A stretch of 64,000 nucleotides of DNA from Candidatus Rokuibacteriota bacterium. Its GTDB lineage: Bacteria; Methylomirabilota; Methylomirabilia; Rokubacteriales; CSP1-6. This document shows positions 52,444 through 60,548 of this stretch, one piece after another. The DNA lies in assembly GCA_003220225.1 (NCBI GenBank), contig QHRU01000057.1, positions 1 to 64,000 of the forward strand. Reading direction: 5' to 3'. Under the pieces are notes generated by a model. The model was not told where the DNA came from. It searched no databases and saw only the letters and a list, made by a program, of their open reading frames with translations. Numbering within the stretch: the first letter of the stretch is position 1; every line of letters begins with the position of its first letter. The translations under genes and the position numbers were made by a program.

Positions 52444-53937
52444 TCAGCGAACCTCGAAGCGAAGCACGGTCACGGAGTGCGCCGGCAGCACCGTCTCGAG
52501 CCGGGAGCCGCGCGCCTCCAGCTTCCGCTCGCGGACGTCCACCGCGCGCGGCGTCTCGAACGAATTGGTCGCGCTCACGTCCGGGCCGTTGACCTCCCAG
52601 CCGCTCACCGCTCCCGCGATCGCGGCGGCGCCGAGGTCGAGGGTCACCGGCAGGTCCCGGTCCCGGTCACGGTTGACCAGCGCCACGGAGACGGCGCGGC
52701 CGGCCTCGTCGCACGAGGCGGCGGCGTCGATCAGCGTGAAGGGGCCGAGATCCGCGACGTGGTGGACGCGGCCGCTGGGCGACTCCTGCTCCGGCCGTAG
52801 CTCGTACGTCTCGCCCTCGACGTGCACGTCGAGCCCGAACGCGAGCGTGTGCTCAGCGTAGAGCCGCAGCGGGTGATAGATCGTCTGCACGAAGAGTCCC
52901 TTCGGGTTGGTGAAGATCGGGGCGATCGCGTTCACGAGCTGGGCGAAGTTGGCGATGCGCACCGTGCGGCAGTGGCGGATGAAGCCGTTGAGGTAGGTGG
53001 CGACGGCGAGCGCGTCGGAGAGGTTGTAGCGCTCCTCGACGCCGCCCACGCGGTCCTCGTGGCTCCGCGTCCGCCACCACACGTTCCACTCGTCGAAGGC
53101 GATGTGGATGGGATGGGCGATCCGCTGCGCGTGGCGCACGCGCTCGATCAGCGCCGAGCAGATGCGGATCGCGCGCTCCGCCTGGTGCGACTGGAAGACC
53201 GTCGCGTAATGGTCGGGGCCGCCGGTGTAGAGGTGGATCGAATGGAAGTCGATGAGCTCGGCGAGCCCGCCCAGGGTGATCTCGTCCCACTCGCTCCAGC
53301 CGTTCTGGCCACAGCCGATGAGCTCGATGGACGGATCGGTGCGCTTCATGACCATGGCGAACGCGCGCGCCTTCTTCACGTAGTCGTGGGCGTTCATGTT
53401 GCCGATCTGCCAGCCGCCGTACATCTCGTTGCCCAGCCCCCAGTAGCGCACGCGGTACGGGTCGGGGTGGCCGTGCTGCCGACGAAGATTCGCCCACGAG
53501 GTGTTGCCCGTGCCGTTGCAGTACTCGACCCACGCCTGGGCCTCGTCCATCGTGCCCGAGCCCATGTTCACGCAGATGAACGGCTCGGCGCCGAGCACGC
53601 GGCAATACTCGATGAACTCGTCGGTGCCGAAGCGATTCGACTCCTCGGCGTACCACGCCAGCTCGCTGCGCCGCGGTCGCTTGTCTCTCGGCCCGACGCC
53701 GTCGAGCCAGTGGTAGCCGCTCACGAAGTTGCCGCCGGGCCAGCGGAGGATCGGGATGCGCAGGGGTCGCGCGGCATCGAGCACGTCGCGCCGGAAGCCG
53801 CGGGCGTCGGCGAGCGGGGAACCCTCGTCGTACACGCCGCCGTAGATGCAGCGCCCCAGGTGCTCGATGAACTGGCCGAAGATCCGGCGGTCGACGGTGC
53901 CCAGGCGCCGCGCGAGATCGATCGAGATGCGAGTCAT
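52444..53937 (-). CDS. Alpha-L-arabinofuranosidase, GH51
   Basis: A 497-residue retaining glycosidase of usual family length, without signal peptide, so intracellular. Acid/base E171 in YWGLGNEMYGG; nucleophile E283 in IAFDEWNVWW; N-terminal FGQFIEHLGRCIYGG and LRWPGGNFVSGYHW substrate-site motifs. The beta-sandwich domain at about 385-497 is present. It releases L-arabinose from arabino-oligosaccharides. The sugar-type importer 54034-57025, divergently transcribed 96 bases away, may supply its substrate. Confidence 0.95.
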   Translation of the reverse strand: MTRISIDLARRLGTVDRRIFGQFIEHLGRCIYGGVYDEGSPLADARGFRRDVLDAARPLRIPILRWPGGNFVSGYHWLDGVGPRDKRPRRSELAWYAEESNRFGTDEFIEYCRVLGAEPFICVNMGSGTMDEAQAWVEYCNGTGNTSWANLRRQHGHPDPYRVRYWGLGNEMYGGWQIGNMNAHDYVKKARAFAMVMKRTDPSIELIGCGQNGWSEWDEITLGGLAELIDFHSIHLYTGGPDHYATVFQSHQAERAIRICSALIERVRHAQRIAHPIHIAFDEWNVWWRTRSHEDRVGGVEERYNLSDALAVATYLNGFIRHCRTVRIANFAQLVNAIAPIFTNPKGLFVQTIYHPLRLYAEHTLAFGLDVHVEGETYELRPEQESPSGRVHHVADLGPFTLIDAAASCDEAGRAVSVALVNRDRDRDLPVTLDLGAAAIAGAVSGWEVNGPDVSATNSFETPRAVDVRERKLEARGSRLETVLPAHSVTVLRFEVR

Positions 53938-54033
53938 GACCCGCGGAGTCTAGGGAACGCGCCGGCGCGTGTCAACGCGACGCGGCCCGTGATAGAGTCT
54001 CGCCGCGACGCGAGCGTCGCCGGAGGACATGCC

Positions 54034-55296
54034 ATGGCACAGCGTCCAGTGAGCCGCCGCACATTCCTGGCCGGTGCCGCGGCGGCCGCGACGGCGACGG
54101 CGTGGCCGCGCCCCGGCGCCGCGCAGTCGAAAGCCACCATCACCTACTGGAACGGCCTCACGGGCGCCGACGGCAAGGTGATGGACGAGCTGATCGAGCG
54201 CTTCACGCGCGAGACGGGCATCCGCGTCGAGCAGCAGCGCCTGCCGTGGGCCGATCTCTACCCGAAGCTCCAGGTCTCGGTGCCCGCCGGCGAAGGGCCC
54301 GACCTCGCGCTGATCCACACCGTCGAGGTCCCGCACTTCGCGAACGACGGCGTGCTGGAAGCGATCGACGAGGCGACGGCGACCGGCAAGGGCTTTCGGG
54401 GCGACGGATATCTGCCGGCGACCTGGCAGGGCGGGACGTTCCAGGGCAAGCGCTACTCGCTGCCGCTCGATGTGCCCCAGCACCTGCTCTATCTGAACGT
54501 CAAGGTCATGAAGGAGGCGGGGCTCGTCGGCGCCGACGGAAAGCCGAAGGTGCCGGCCGGCCGTGACGAGCTCGTCACCATGGCGAAGAAGATCGCCAGG
54601 GGCGACACCTTCGGCTTCGCCATCGGCACCAGCAATCCGGGGCGCTACACCTGGGGCTTCCACAACCTGCTCTGGCAGAACGGCGCCAACATCTATACGC
54701 CGGACCTCAAGCGCGCGGGCGTGAGCGAGCCGGCGGCGCTCGAGGTCGCGGAATTCTGGGCGGGGCTCGGCGGGCCGCTCGGCATCGCGCCCCCCGCGAA
54801 CGCCAACTGTCGCGACGCGTTCATCGCCGGCCGGCTGGGCATGTGGATCGCGGGCTCGTGGAACTTCACCGGCCTGCGCGAGGCGAAGGTGGACTTCGCG
54901 GCGGCGCCGGTGCCGCGGCTGTTCAAGCAGCCGGTGGTGTGGTCGATGCCGCACCAGTACGCCTTCCCGAAGCCGAAGAGCGCCGACCGCAACCGGCGCG
55001 AGGCGGCGTGGACGCATGTGCGGTGGCTGACCGATCACGTGGCGGAGTGGACGCTCAAGGCCGGCCAGGTCTCGGCGAGCCGCAAGGCCCACGGCGATCC
55101 GCGCGTCACCGGCGATCCGGTGCTCAAGACGCTGCTCGGCCAGGCGCCGAACTGGCAGGTCGGCCAGCCCACGCCGAAGTGGGTCGCCGCCGAGAACCTC
55201 ACGCGACCCGTGATCGAGAGCATCTACACCGGACAGAAACCCGCGAAGGCGGCGATGGAGGACCTGGCCCGCCAGATCAACGCGCTGCCGGACTGA
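54034..55296 (+). CDS. Extracellular solute-binding protein family 1, Tat-exported
   Basis: A 420-residue SBP_bac_1 protein. GGAGG lies 7 bases before ATG 54034. MAQRPVSRRTFLAGAAAAAT is a twin-arginine signal; the mature part starts near AAQSKATITYWNG. The binding regions SYSLPLDVPQHLLYLN and FIAGRLGMWIAGSWN are typical of sugar/glycerol-phosphate-type members. A TAGAGT hexamer lies 36 bases upstream of the start. It lies next to a GH51 arabinofuranosidase, so arabino-oligosaccharides are a reasonable ligand guess. Confidence 0.93.
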   Translation: MAQRPVSRRTFLAGAAAAATATAWPRPGAAQSKATITYWNGLTGADGKVMDELIERFTRETGIRVEQQRLPWADLYPKLQVSVPAGEGPDLALIHTVEVPHFANDGVLEAIDEATATGKGFRGDGYLPATWQGGTFQGKRYSLPLDVPQHLLYLNVKVMKEAGLVGADGKPKVPAGRDELVTMAKKIARGDTFGFAIGTSNPGRYTWGFHNLLWQNGANIYTPDLKRAGVSEPAALEVAEFWAGLGGPLGIAPPANANCRDAFIAGRLGMWIAGSWNFTGLREAKVDFAAAPVPRLFKQPVVWSMPHQYAFPKPKSADRNRREAAWTHVRWLTDHVAEWTLKAGQVSASRKAHGDPRVTGDPVLKTLLGQAPNWQVGQPTPKWVAAENLTRPVIESIYTGQKPAKAAMEDLARQINALPD

Positions 55297-55298
55297 GC

Positions 55299-56177
55299 GT
55301 GACGCGAGGCCGTCGCCGGCAGACGGGGACGGCGTACCTGTTCCTCGCGCCGGGTCTGCTGCTGTTCGCGGCCTTCCGCGTCTACCCGCTGCTGGAAGGC
55401 CTGCGCCTGTCCTTCACCAACGCGCGGCTCGGGCGCGCGAGCTATCAATTCCTCGGGCTCGCGAACTACACGCGCCTGGCCGATGACACGCGCTTCCACG
55501 TGAGCCTCTGGAACACGGCGTTCTACACGGTGGCCAGCACGCTGCCGATCCTCGCCGTTCCCCTCGTCCTGGCGCTCGCGCTGAATCGCGGCGCGCTGCG
55601 CACCGTGCTGCGCGGCGTGTTCTTCTTCCCGTTCACGCTCTCGGTGGTGACGGTCGGTCTCGCGTGGCTCTGGCTGCTCGATCCCGTCGTGGGCCCGTTC
55701 AACTACTACCTGCGCGCGCTCGGCGTGCCGGCGCGCTCGTGGCTGGCGGATCCGGCGACCGCCATGTGGGCGATCATCGCCACCACCGTGTGGTGGGTGA
55801 CCGGCTACTACCTCGTGATCTACCTGGCGGGATTGCAGGACATCCCGCGCGAGCTGTACGAGGCGGCGGCCCTCGACGGCGCCGGCGGCTGGCGCACGTT
55901 CCGGTCGATCACGCTCCCGCTGCTCCGTCCGGTGCTCCTGTTCGTCGTGGTCACCCATGTCATCGGGTCGTTCCAGATCTTCGGCCAGGTCTTCGTGCTC
56001 ACCAGCGGCGGGCCGGGCGACGCCACGCGAACCGTCGTGCAGCATCTCTACGAGACGGCGTTCCAGAACTTCTTCCAGTTCGGCGCCGCCTCCGCCATGG
56101 CCTGGGTGCTGTTCGCGATCATCATGGTCTTCTCGATCCTCCAGTTCCGGCTCCTGCGCGGACACACGGAGTACTGA
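55299..56177 (+). CDS. Sugar-type ABC transporter permease, MalF/UgpA family
   Basis: A 292-residue protein from GTG 55299, two bases after the binding-protein stop. Six segments; EAA loop RELYEAAALDGAGGWRTFRSITLP; VFVLTSGGPGDAT near the C-terminus. Partner of the next permease. Confidence 0.93.
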   Translation: MTRGRRRQTGTAYLFLAPGLLLFAAFRVYPLLEGLRLSFTNARLGRASYQFLGLANYTRLADDTRFHVSLWNTAFYTVASTLPILAVPLVLALALNRGALRTVLRGVFFFPFTLSVVTVGLAWLWLLDPVVGPFNYYLRALGVPARSWLADPATAMWAIIATTVWWVTGYYLVIYLAGLQDIPRELYEAAALDGAGGWRTFRSITLPLLRPVLLFVVVTHVIGSFQIFGQVFVLTSGGPGDATRTVVQHLYETAFQNFFQFGAASAMAWVLFAIIMVFSILQFRLLRGHTEY

Positions 56178-56179
56178 GG

Positions 56180-57025
56180 GTGCGGCGCCCGCGCGTCCAG
56201 GCGCTCGTGCTGACGCTCGCGCTGAGCGTGCTGGCCATCGTGTGGCTGCTGCCGATCGTGTGGGTCTTCGTGACGTCGCTGAAGCTCACCGCCGACATCG
56301 TGCGGCTGCCGCCGGAGTGGGTCCCCTGGCCGGTCACGGCAGAGCACTACCAGGAGGTGCTGTTCAGCAGCTCGCGCACGGCGCGCATCGGCCGCGCGTT
56401 CGCCAACAGCCTCGTGATCGCGCTGGGGACGGTCGCCATCGTCGTGGTCACCAGCGCGATGGCCGCCTATCCGCTGGCGCGGCTGCGCTTCCCCGGGCGC
56501 GACGTCGTGTTCACGCTGCTCGTCGGCAGCCTGATGATTCCGAACGCCGTCGTGCTGGTGCCGCAGTACGTGCTCGTGCAGCGCCTGGGCTGGCTGAGCA
56601 CCTACCAGGGCCTGATCGTCCCCGAGGCGGCCATGACGTTCGCCTTCGGCGTGTTCCTGCTGCGCCAGTTCTTCCTGACGATGCCGGGCGAGCTGGAGGA
56701 TGCCGCGCTCATCGACGGTGCGAGCCCGTGGCAGACCTTCACGCGCATCGTGCTGCCGCTCTCTCAGCCGGTCCTTGCGGCGTTGGCGATCTTCGCCTTT
56801 CGCTCCGCGTGGAACGACTTCCTGTGGCCGCTGATCGCCGTCAACCGGCCCGAGATGTTCCCGCTGCCCGTCGCGCTGGCGCTGCTGCGCAGCGCGTACA
56901 GCTCGGAGTCCTACGGGCCGATCATGGCCGGCGCCGCGTTGAGCGCGCTCCCGCTGCTGGTCGTCTTCATCGTGGCCAACCAGCGGATCGTCGAGGGCGT
57001 GCGCGTCAGCGGCCTGAAAGGCTGA
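56180..57025 (+). CDS. Sugar-type ABC transporter permease, MalG/UgpE family
   Basis: A 281-residue protein from GTG 56180 two bases after the MalF-type stop. EAA loop GELEDAALIDGASPWQTFTRIVLP, six segments and the end QRIVEGVRVSGLKG. Completes the importer 54034-57025. It has no ATPase gene beside it. Its stop is adjacent to the stop of the convergent SDR gene. Confidence 0.93.
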   Translation: MRRPRVQALVLTLALSVLAIVWLLPIVWVFVTSLKLTADIVRLPPEWVPWPVTAEHYQEVLFSSSRTARIGRAFANSLVIALGTVAIVVVTSAMAAYPLARLRFPGRDVVFTLLVGSLMIPNAVVLVPQYVLVQRLGWLSTYQGLIVPEAAMTFAFGVFLLRQFFLTMPGELEDAALIDGASPWQTFTRIVLPLSQPVLAALAIFAFRSAWNDFLWPLIAVNRPEMFPLPVALALLRSAYSSESYGPIMAGAALSALPLLVVFIVANQRIVEGVRVSGLKG

Positions 57026-57826
57026 CTACTGCGAGTCGCGCTCCGGCGCGGTGAGCGTGGTGCCGCCGTCGACGACGAGCGTGTGGCCGGTGATGTAGCG
57101 CGCGTAGTCGGAGAGCAAGAACCGCACGGCGTGACCGATGTCCCAGCCGGTGCCCTCCTGCTGCAGGACCGACGCCTTCTTGCGCTTCTCGCGCACGGCG
57201 GGCGTCATGCCGCCCGCGTAGACCATCGGCGTGTAGACGGGACCGGGCGCCACGCAGTTGACGCGGATGCCCTCGCGGCCGTGGTCCACCGCCATCGCGC
57301 GCGTGAGGGCGATGACCGCGCCCTTGGACGCGGTGTAGGCGGTGAGGCCGCGCGGGCGCAGCGCGGAGATCGACGAGACGTTGACGATGGCGCCGCCGCC
57401 GGCGCGCCTCATGGCGGGGATCGCGTGCTTGGCGACGAGGAACATCGTCTCGACGTTGACCTGCATCACGCGCCGCCACTCGTCCTCGCCGAGGTCGACG
57501 ACGGAGCCGCGGCTGCCAATGCCCACGTTGTTGTCGAGCAGGTCGAGCCGCCCGAAGCGCTCCACGGCCGTCCTCACCATGGCCGCGCAGTCGGCCGACC
57601 GGGTGACGTCGACCTCGACCGCGATGGCCTGGCCGCCCACCGACTCGATCATCTCCACCGTCCGCCGCGCGAGCTTGAGGTCGCGGTCCGCCACGACGAC
57701 GCGCGCACCCGCCTTCGCCAGGAGGATCGCCGCCGCGCGGCCGTTGCCGATGCCCTCGCCGGCGGCGCCGCCGCCCGACACCAGCGCCACCTTGCCGTCC
57801 AGTCCCCAGCCGTCCGGAACCTCCAT
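57026..57826 (-). CDS. Short-chain dehydrogenase/reductase (SDR)
   Basis: A 266-residue classical SDR. ATG 57826 has AGGAGG 8 bases upstream (a GTG one codon earlier is also possible). Cofactor motif SGGGAAGEGIGNGR (17-30), with a two-residue insertion relative to TGxxxGxG. NNVG (about 95-98), active-site Ser in NVSSISA and YTASK catalytic Tyr/Lys. GGTTLTAPERDSQ at the end. Substrate unknown. Divergent from a second SDR, 47-bp gap. Confidence 0.92.
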   Translation of the reverse strand: MEVPDGWGLDGKVALVSGGGAAGEGIGNGRAAAILLAKAGARVVVADRDLKLARRTVEMIESVGGQAIAVEVDVTRSADCAAMVRTAVERFGRLDLLDNNVGIGSRGSVVDLGEDEWRRVMQVNVETMFLVAKHAIPAMRRAGGGAIVNVSSISALRPRGLTAYTASKGAVIALTRAMAVDHGREGIRVNCVAPGPVYTPMVYAGGMTPAVREKRKKASVLQQEGTGWDIGHAVRFLLSDYARYITGHTLVVDGGTTLTAPERDSQ

Positions 57827-57873
57827 CACCGTGCCCTCCTTGACGCCGGCAGGTAGAGTACACTTCCGCCACC

Positions 57874-58638
57874 ATGAGATTCCAGGGACGGATCGCGCTC
57901 GTCACCGCCGGCGGCCGCGGCATCGGCCGCGCCACCGCCGAGATCATCGGCCGCGAGGGCGGCACGGTCGTCCTCGTGGACACGGACAAGGCCGCGCTCG
58001 ACGAGACGACCGGCGCCATCCGCGCGCGCGGCGGCGCCGCGCACGCGCTCGCCGCCGACGCGCTGGATGCCGCGCAGGTCGAGAGCGTCGTGCGGCGAAC
58101 GGTGCAGGAGCACAAGCGCATCGACATCCTCGTCAACGCCGTCGGCGGCAGCACGATCATCGGCAAGCCGGCGGCGCCGATCGACGAGCTGACGCTGCCC
58201 GACTGGCAGCAGCTCTTGCACTTCAACCTCACCGGGACGTTCCTCTTCTGCCACGCGGTGGTGCCGGTCATGAAGCGCCAGGCCGCGGGCAAGATCGTCA
58301 ACATCTCGTCGATCGCCGGGCGCGGCCTCAGCGCCAGCAGCAGCGCCGCCTACGCCACCGCCAAGGGCGGCATCATCGCGCTCACGCGCAAGCTGTCGCT
58401 GGAGCTGGGTCCGCACGGCATCAACGTCAACGCGATCGCGCCGAGCCTGACCCTGAGCCCGCGGCTGCGCCCGCGCTGGGACGGCATGTCGCCGATCGAG
58501 CAGAAGGCCGAGGTCGAGCGGGTGCCGCTGCGGCGCATCGCCGAGCCCGTCGACCAGGCGCGCGTGATCTGCTTCCTCGCCTCCAGCGACGCGGACTTCG
58601 TCACGGGCGTGACCATCGACGTGACGGGCGGCCAGTAG
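57874..58638 (+). CDS. Short-chain dehydrogenase/reductase (SDR)
   Basis: A 254-residue classical SDR from ATG 57874. TAGGRGIGRATAE (11-23) binds NAD(P), D36 (VLVDTDK) suggests NAD preference, NAVGGS replaces NNAG, and the catalytic set is S in NISSIAG, Y and K in AYATAKGG. A TAGAGT hexamer lies 14 bases upstream of the start. It precedes an amidohydrolase by 27 bases and is likely cotranscribed with it. Confidence 0.93.
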   Translation: MRFQGRIALVTAGGRGIGRATAEIIGREGGTVVLVDTDKAALDETTGAIRARGGAAHALAADALDAAQVESVVRRTVQEHKRIDILVNAVGGSTIIGKPAAPIDELTLPDWQQLLHFNLTGTFLFCHAVVPVMKRQAAGKIVNISSIAGRGLSASSSAAYATAKGGIIALTRKLSLELGPHGINVNAIAPSLTLSPRLRPRWDGMSPIEQKAEVERVPLRRIAEPVDQARVICFLASSDADFVTGVTIDVTGGQ

Positions 58639-58665
58639 CGCCCGCCGCGCCCGAAAGGAGCGTTC

Positions 58666-59499
58666 ATGTTCATCGCGGACTCGCAGGTGCACCTCTGGGG
58701 GGCCGACACGCCGCAGCGCCCGTGGCCCGCCGGCCGCGGGGTCGAGGCGCAGAAGCCGTATCCCGTCACCCGCGACATGCTGCTGTTCGAGATGGAGCTG
58801 GCCAAGGTCAGCCGCATCGTGATCGTGCCGCCGTCGTGGGAAGGCGACCGCAACGATCTCGCGCTGGAGGCGGCGCGGACGCATCCCGACAAGTTCGCCG
58901 TGATGGGGCGCCTGAACCTCGCCGATCCGGCGAGCAAGGCGCTCGTCCCCGACTGGCGAAAGCAGCCGGGCATGCTCGGCATGCGCTTCACGTTCCACAA
59001 CGAGCACAACCGCCACTTCCTGACCGACGGCTCCGCCGACTGGCTGTGGCCGGCCGCGGAGAAGGCCGGCGTCCCGCTGATGGTGCTGGTGCCGGGCGCC
59101 CTCGACCACCTCGACCGCATCGCGAGCAAGCATCCGGGGCTGAAGCTCGTGATCGACCACGTGGGGCTCAACATCCGCCAGAAGGCGCCGAAGGTCTTCG
59201 AGGATCTGCCCGCCGTGTGCGCGCTCGCCAAGCACCCGAACATCGCCGTGAAGGCCTCGGGGATGCCGTCGCTGTCGACGCAGGAATATCCCTTCCGCGA
59301 CCTGCACGACGCGATCAAGCGGTTGGTGGAGGCGTTCGGGCCGAAGCGCACGTTCTGGGGCACCGACCTCACGCGCATGCCGTGCTCCTACCGCGAGTGC
59401 GTCGATCTCTTCACGAAAGAGCAGCCGTGGCTGAAGGGTGACGACCTCGAGTGGGTGATGGGCCGTGGCGTCTGCGAGTGGCTCGGCTGGCGGATGTAG
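58666..59499 (+). CDS. Amidohydrolase family 2 (TIM-barrel metal-dependent hydrolase/decarboxylase)
   Basis: A 277-residue protein with AAGGAG 8 bases before ATG 58666. FIADSQVHLWG at the N-terminus (one His of the usual HxH is replaced, giving Q-x-H), VIDHVGLN (His) and GTDLTRMPC (Asp) mark the metal site. Members hydrolyse lactones or decarboxylate aromatic acids. The substrate is unknown; the preceding SDR may oxidise its product or precursor. Confidence 0.88.
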   Translation: MFIADSQVHLWGADTPQRPWPAGRGVEAQKPYPVTRDMLLFEMELAKVSRIVIVPPSWEGDRNDLALEAARTHPDKFAVMGRLNLADPASKALVPDWRKQPGMLGMRFTFHNEHNRHFLTDGSADWLWPAAEKAGVPLMVLVPGALDHLDRIASKHPGLKLVIDHVGLNIRQKAPKVFEDLPAVCALAKHPNIAVKASGMPSLSTQEYPFRDLHDAIKRLVEAFGPKRTFWGTDLTRMPCSYRECVDLFTKEQPWLKGDDLEWVMGRGVCEWLGWRM

Positions 59500-59559
59500 G
59501 CTCGGCGTTCGGGCGCGGCCGGAATCCGATCGCGGAGCGTCCCGAGACGGGCGTGGACA

Positions 59560-60042
59560 TCAGCTGCCGGATCGCGTCGAAGACGCCTCGAACTGCGAGT
59601 CGTACTTCCTTTCGAGCGCGCTCAGCTTGCGCGCGAGCTCTTCATGCGAGAGCGATATTCGACGGAGGCGAACGAAGGTGCGCATGATCGCGATGTTGAC
59701 GTCGATCGCGCGTTGACTTCGGAGCACGCTCGAGAGCATCGCAACGCCATGTTCGGTGAAAGCGTATGGGAGGAAGCGACGCCCACCGCGCCCCTGCCTT
59801 ACGTTTGAGGTCACAAATTGTGACCTCAAACGGGCAGCCTCCTGGCCAGTCAGTCGAAACATGAAGTCTTCAGGAAAACGCGAAGCGTTTCTTCGGACCG
59901 CCTGGACGAGCGCCTTTGTCCGTACACGATAGAGCGCCGCAAGATCGGCGTCGAGCATCGCGCGCTGACCGCGGACGAGCAAAATGGACCGCTGATCGAC
60001 CTGGATTCGGCGGCGCCTCACTGGATCGATCCTAGCGACCAC
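59560..60042 (-). CDS. ORF6N domain protein, C-terminal frameshift
   Basis: A 160-residue frame from ATG 60042 with the ORF6N domain of phage-derived regulators at about 17-100: [53 protein letters not shown]. The usual helix follows ([20 protein letters not shown]). It then reads EASSTRSGS-stop; shifting by one base restores [21 protein letters not shown], the normal family ending. The last about 20 residues are therefore lost through a single missing base near 59585-59592 (mutation or sequencing error). DNA-binding function may survive. Confidence 0.8.
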   Translation of the reverse strand: MVARIDPVRRRRIQVDQRSILLVRGQRAMLDADLAALYRVRTKALVQAVRRNASRFPEDFMFRLTGQEAARLRSQFVTSNVRQGRGGRRFLPYAFTEHGVAMLSSVLRSQRAIDVNIAIMRTFVRLRRISLSHEELARKLSALERKYDSQFEASSTRSGS

Positions 60043-60122
60043 GCTCGTCGCACGGAATGTCCAGAATCTGATACAGTCCGATGCCGCGAGCGAACATCGC
60101 CTGGGAGGCTCGGCTGGCGAGT

Positions 60123-60548
60123 ATGAAATTACTCCGCGATGCGTACGCGGCGTTCAACGCCCGCGACATCGACGCCGCGCTGGGCACGATGCATCCGGAC
60201 GTGGTGTGGCCGAACGGGATGGAGGGCGGCTACGTGCACGGCCACGACGCCGTGCGTGCCTACTGGACCCGCCAGTGGGACGTGATCGATCCCCACGTCG
60301 AGCCGCGGCGCTTCACCACCGTCGAGCCGGGACGCGTCGTCGTCGACGTCCATCAAGTCGTGCGCGACCGCGCCGGGGCGATCGTCACCGATCAGATGGT
60401 TCAGCACGTTTACGTCATCGAGGATGGCGTGATCAGGCGCATGGAGATCCGGACGCCTACCCCCCGAACGTCCAGCGCGGGTCGGCGGCGGGGATCTCGA
60501 CCTCGGGCAGCTTCAGCTCGCGGCGCACGAGGTTGGCGCCGAGGTTGA
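60123..60548 (+). CDS. SnoaL-like/NTF2-fold protein
   Basis: A 141-residue frame; ATG 60123 ([17 protein letters not shown]) is preferred to an upstream in-frame Met. It has the cone fold pattern [30 protein letters not shown] and ends its conserved part with [15 protein letters not shown]. The final about 33 residues are Arg/Ser-rich and lie antisense to the end of the MetE-like gene, so the original stop has probably been lost. Possibly a small-molecule isomerase or binding protein. Confidence 0.75.
   Translation: MKLLRDAYAAFNARDIDAALGTMHPDVVWPNGMEGGYVHGHDAVRAYWTRQWDVIDPHVEPRRFTTVEPGRVVVDVHQVVRDRAGAIVTDQMVQHVYVIEDGVIRRMEIRTPTPRTSSAGRRRGSRPRAASARGARGWRRG

Noticed and set aside
54034-57025. 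Assigning arabino-oligosaccharide specificity to the fourth sugar-type importer
   Set aside because: Only adjacency to the GH51 gene supports it; that gene is divergently transcribed and the binding protein gives no ligand signature, so it is left as a suggestion.
59575-59590. UGA ending of the ORF6N frame as a Sec codon
   Set aside because: The frame after this UGA is not family-like; the conserved ending is in another frame, so this is a frameshift.
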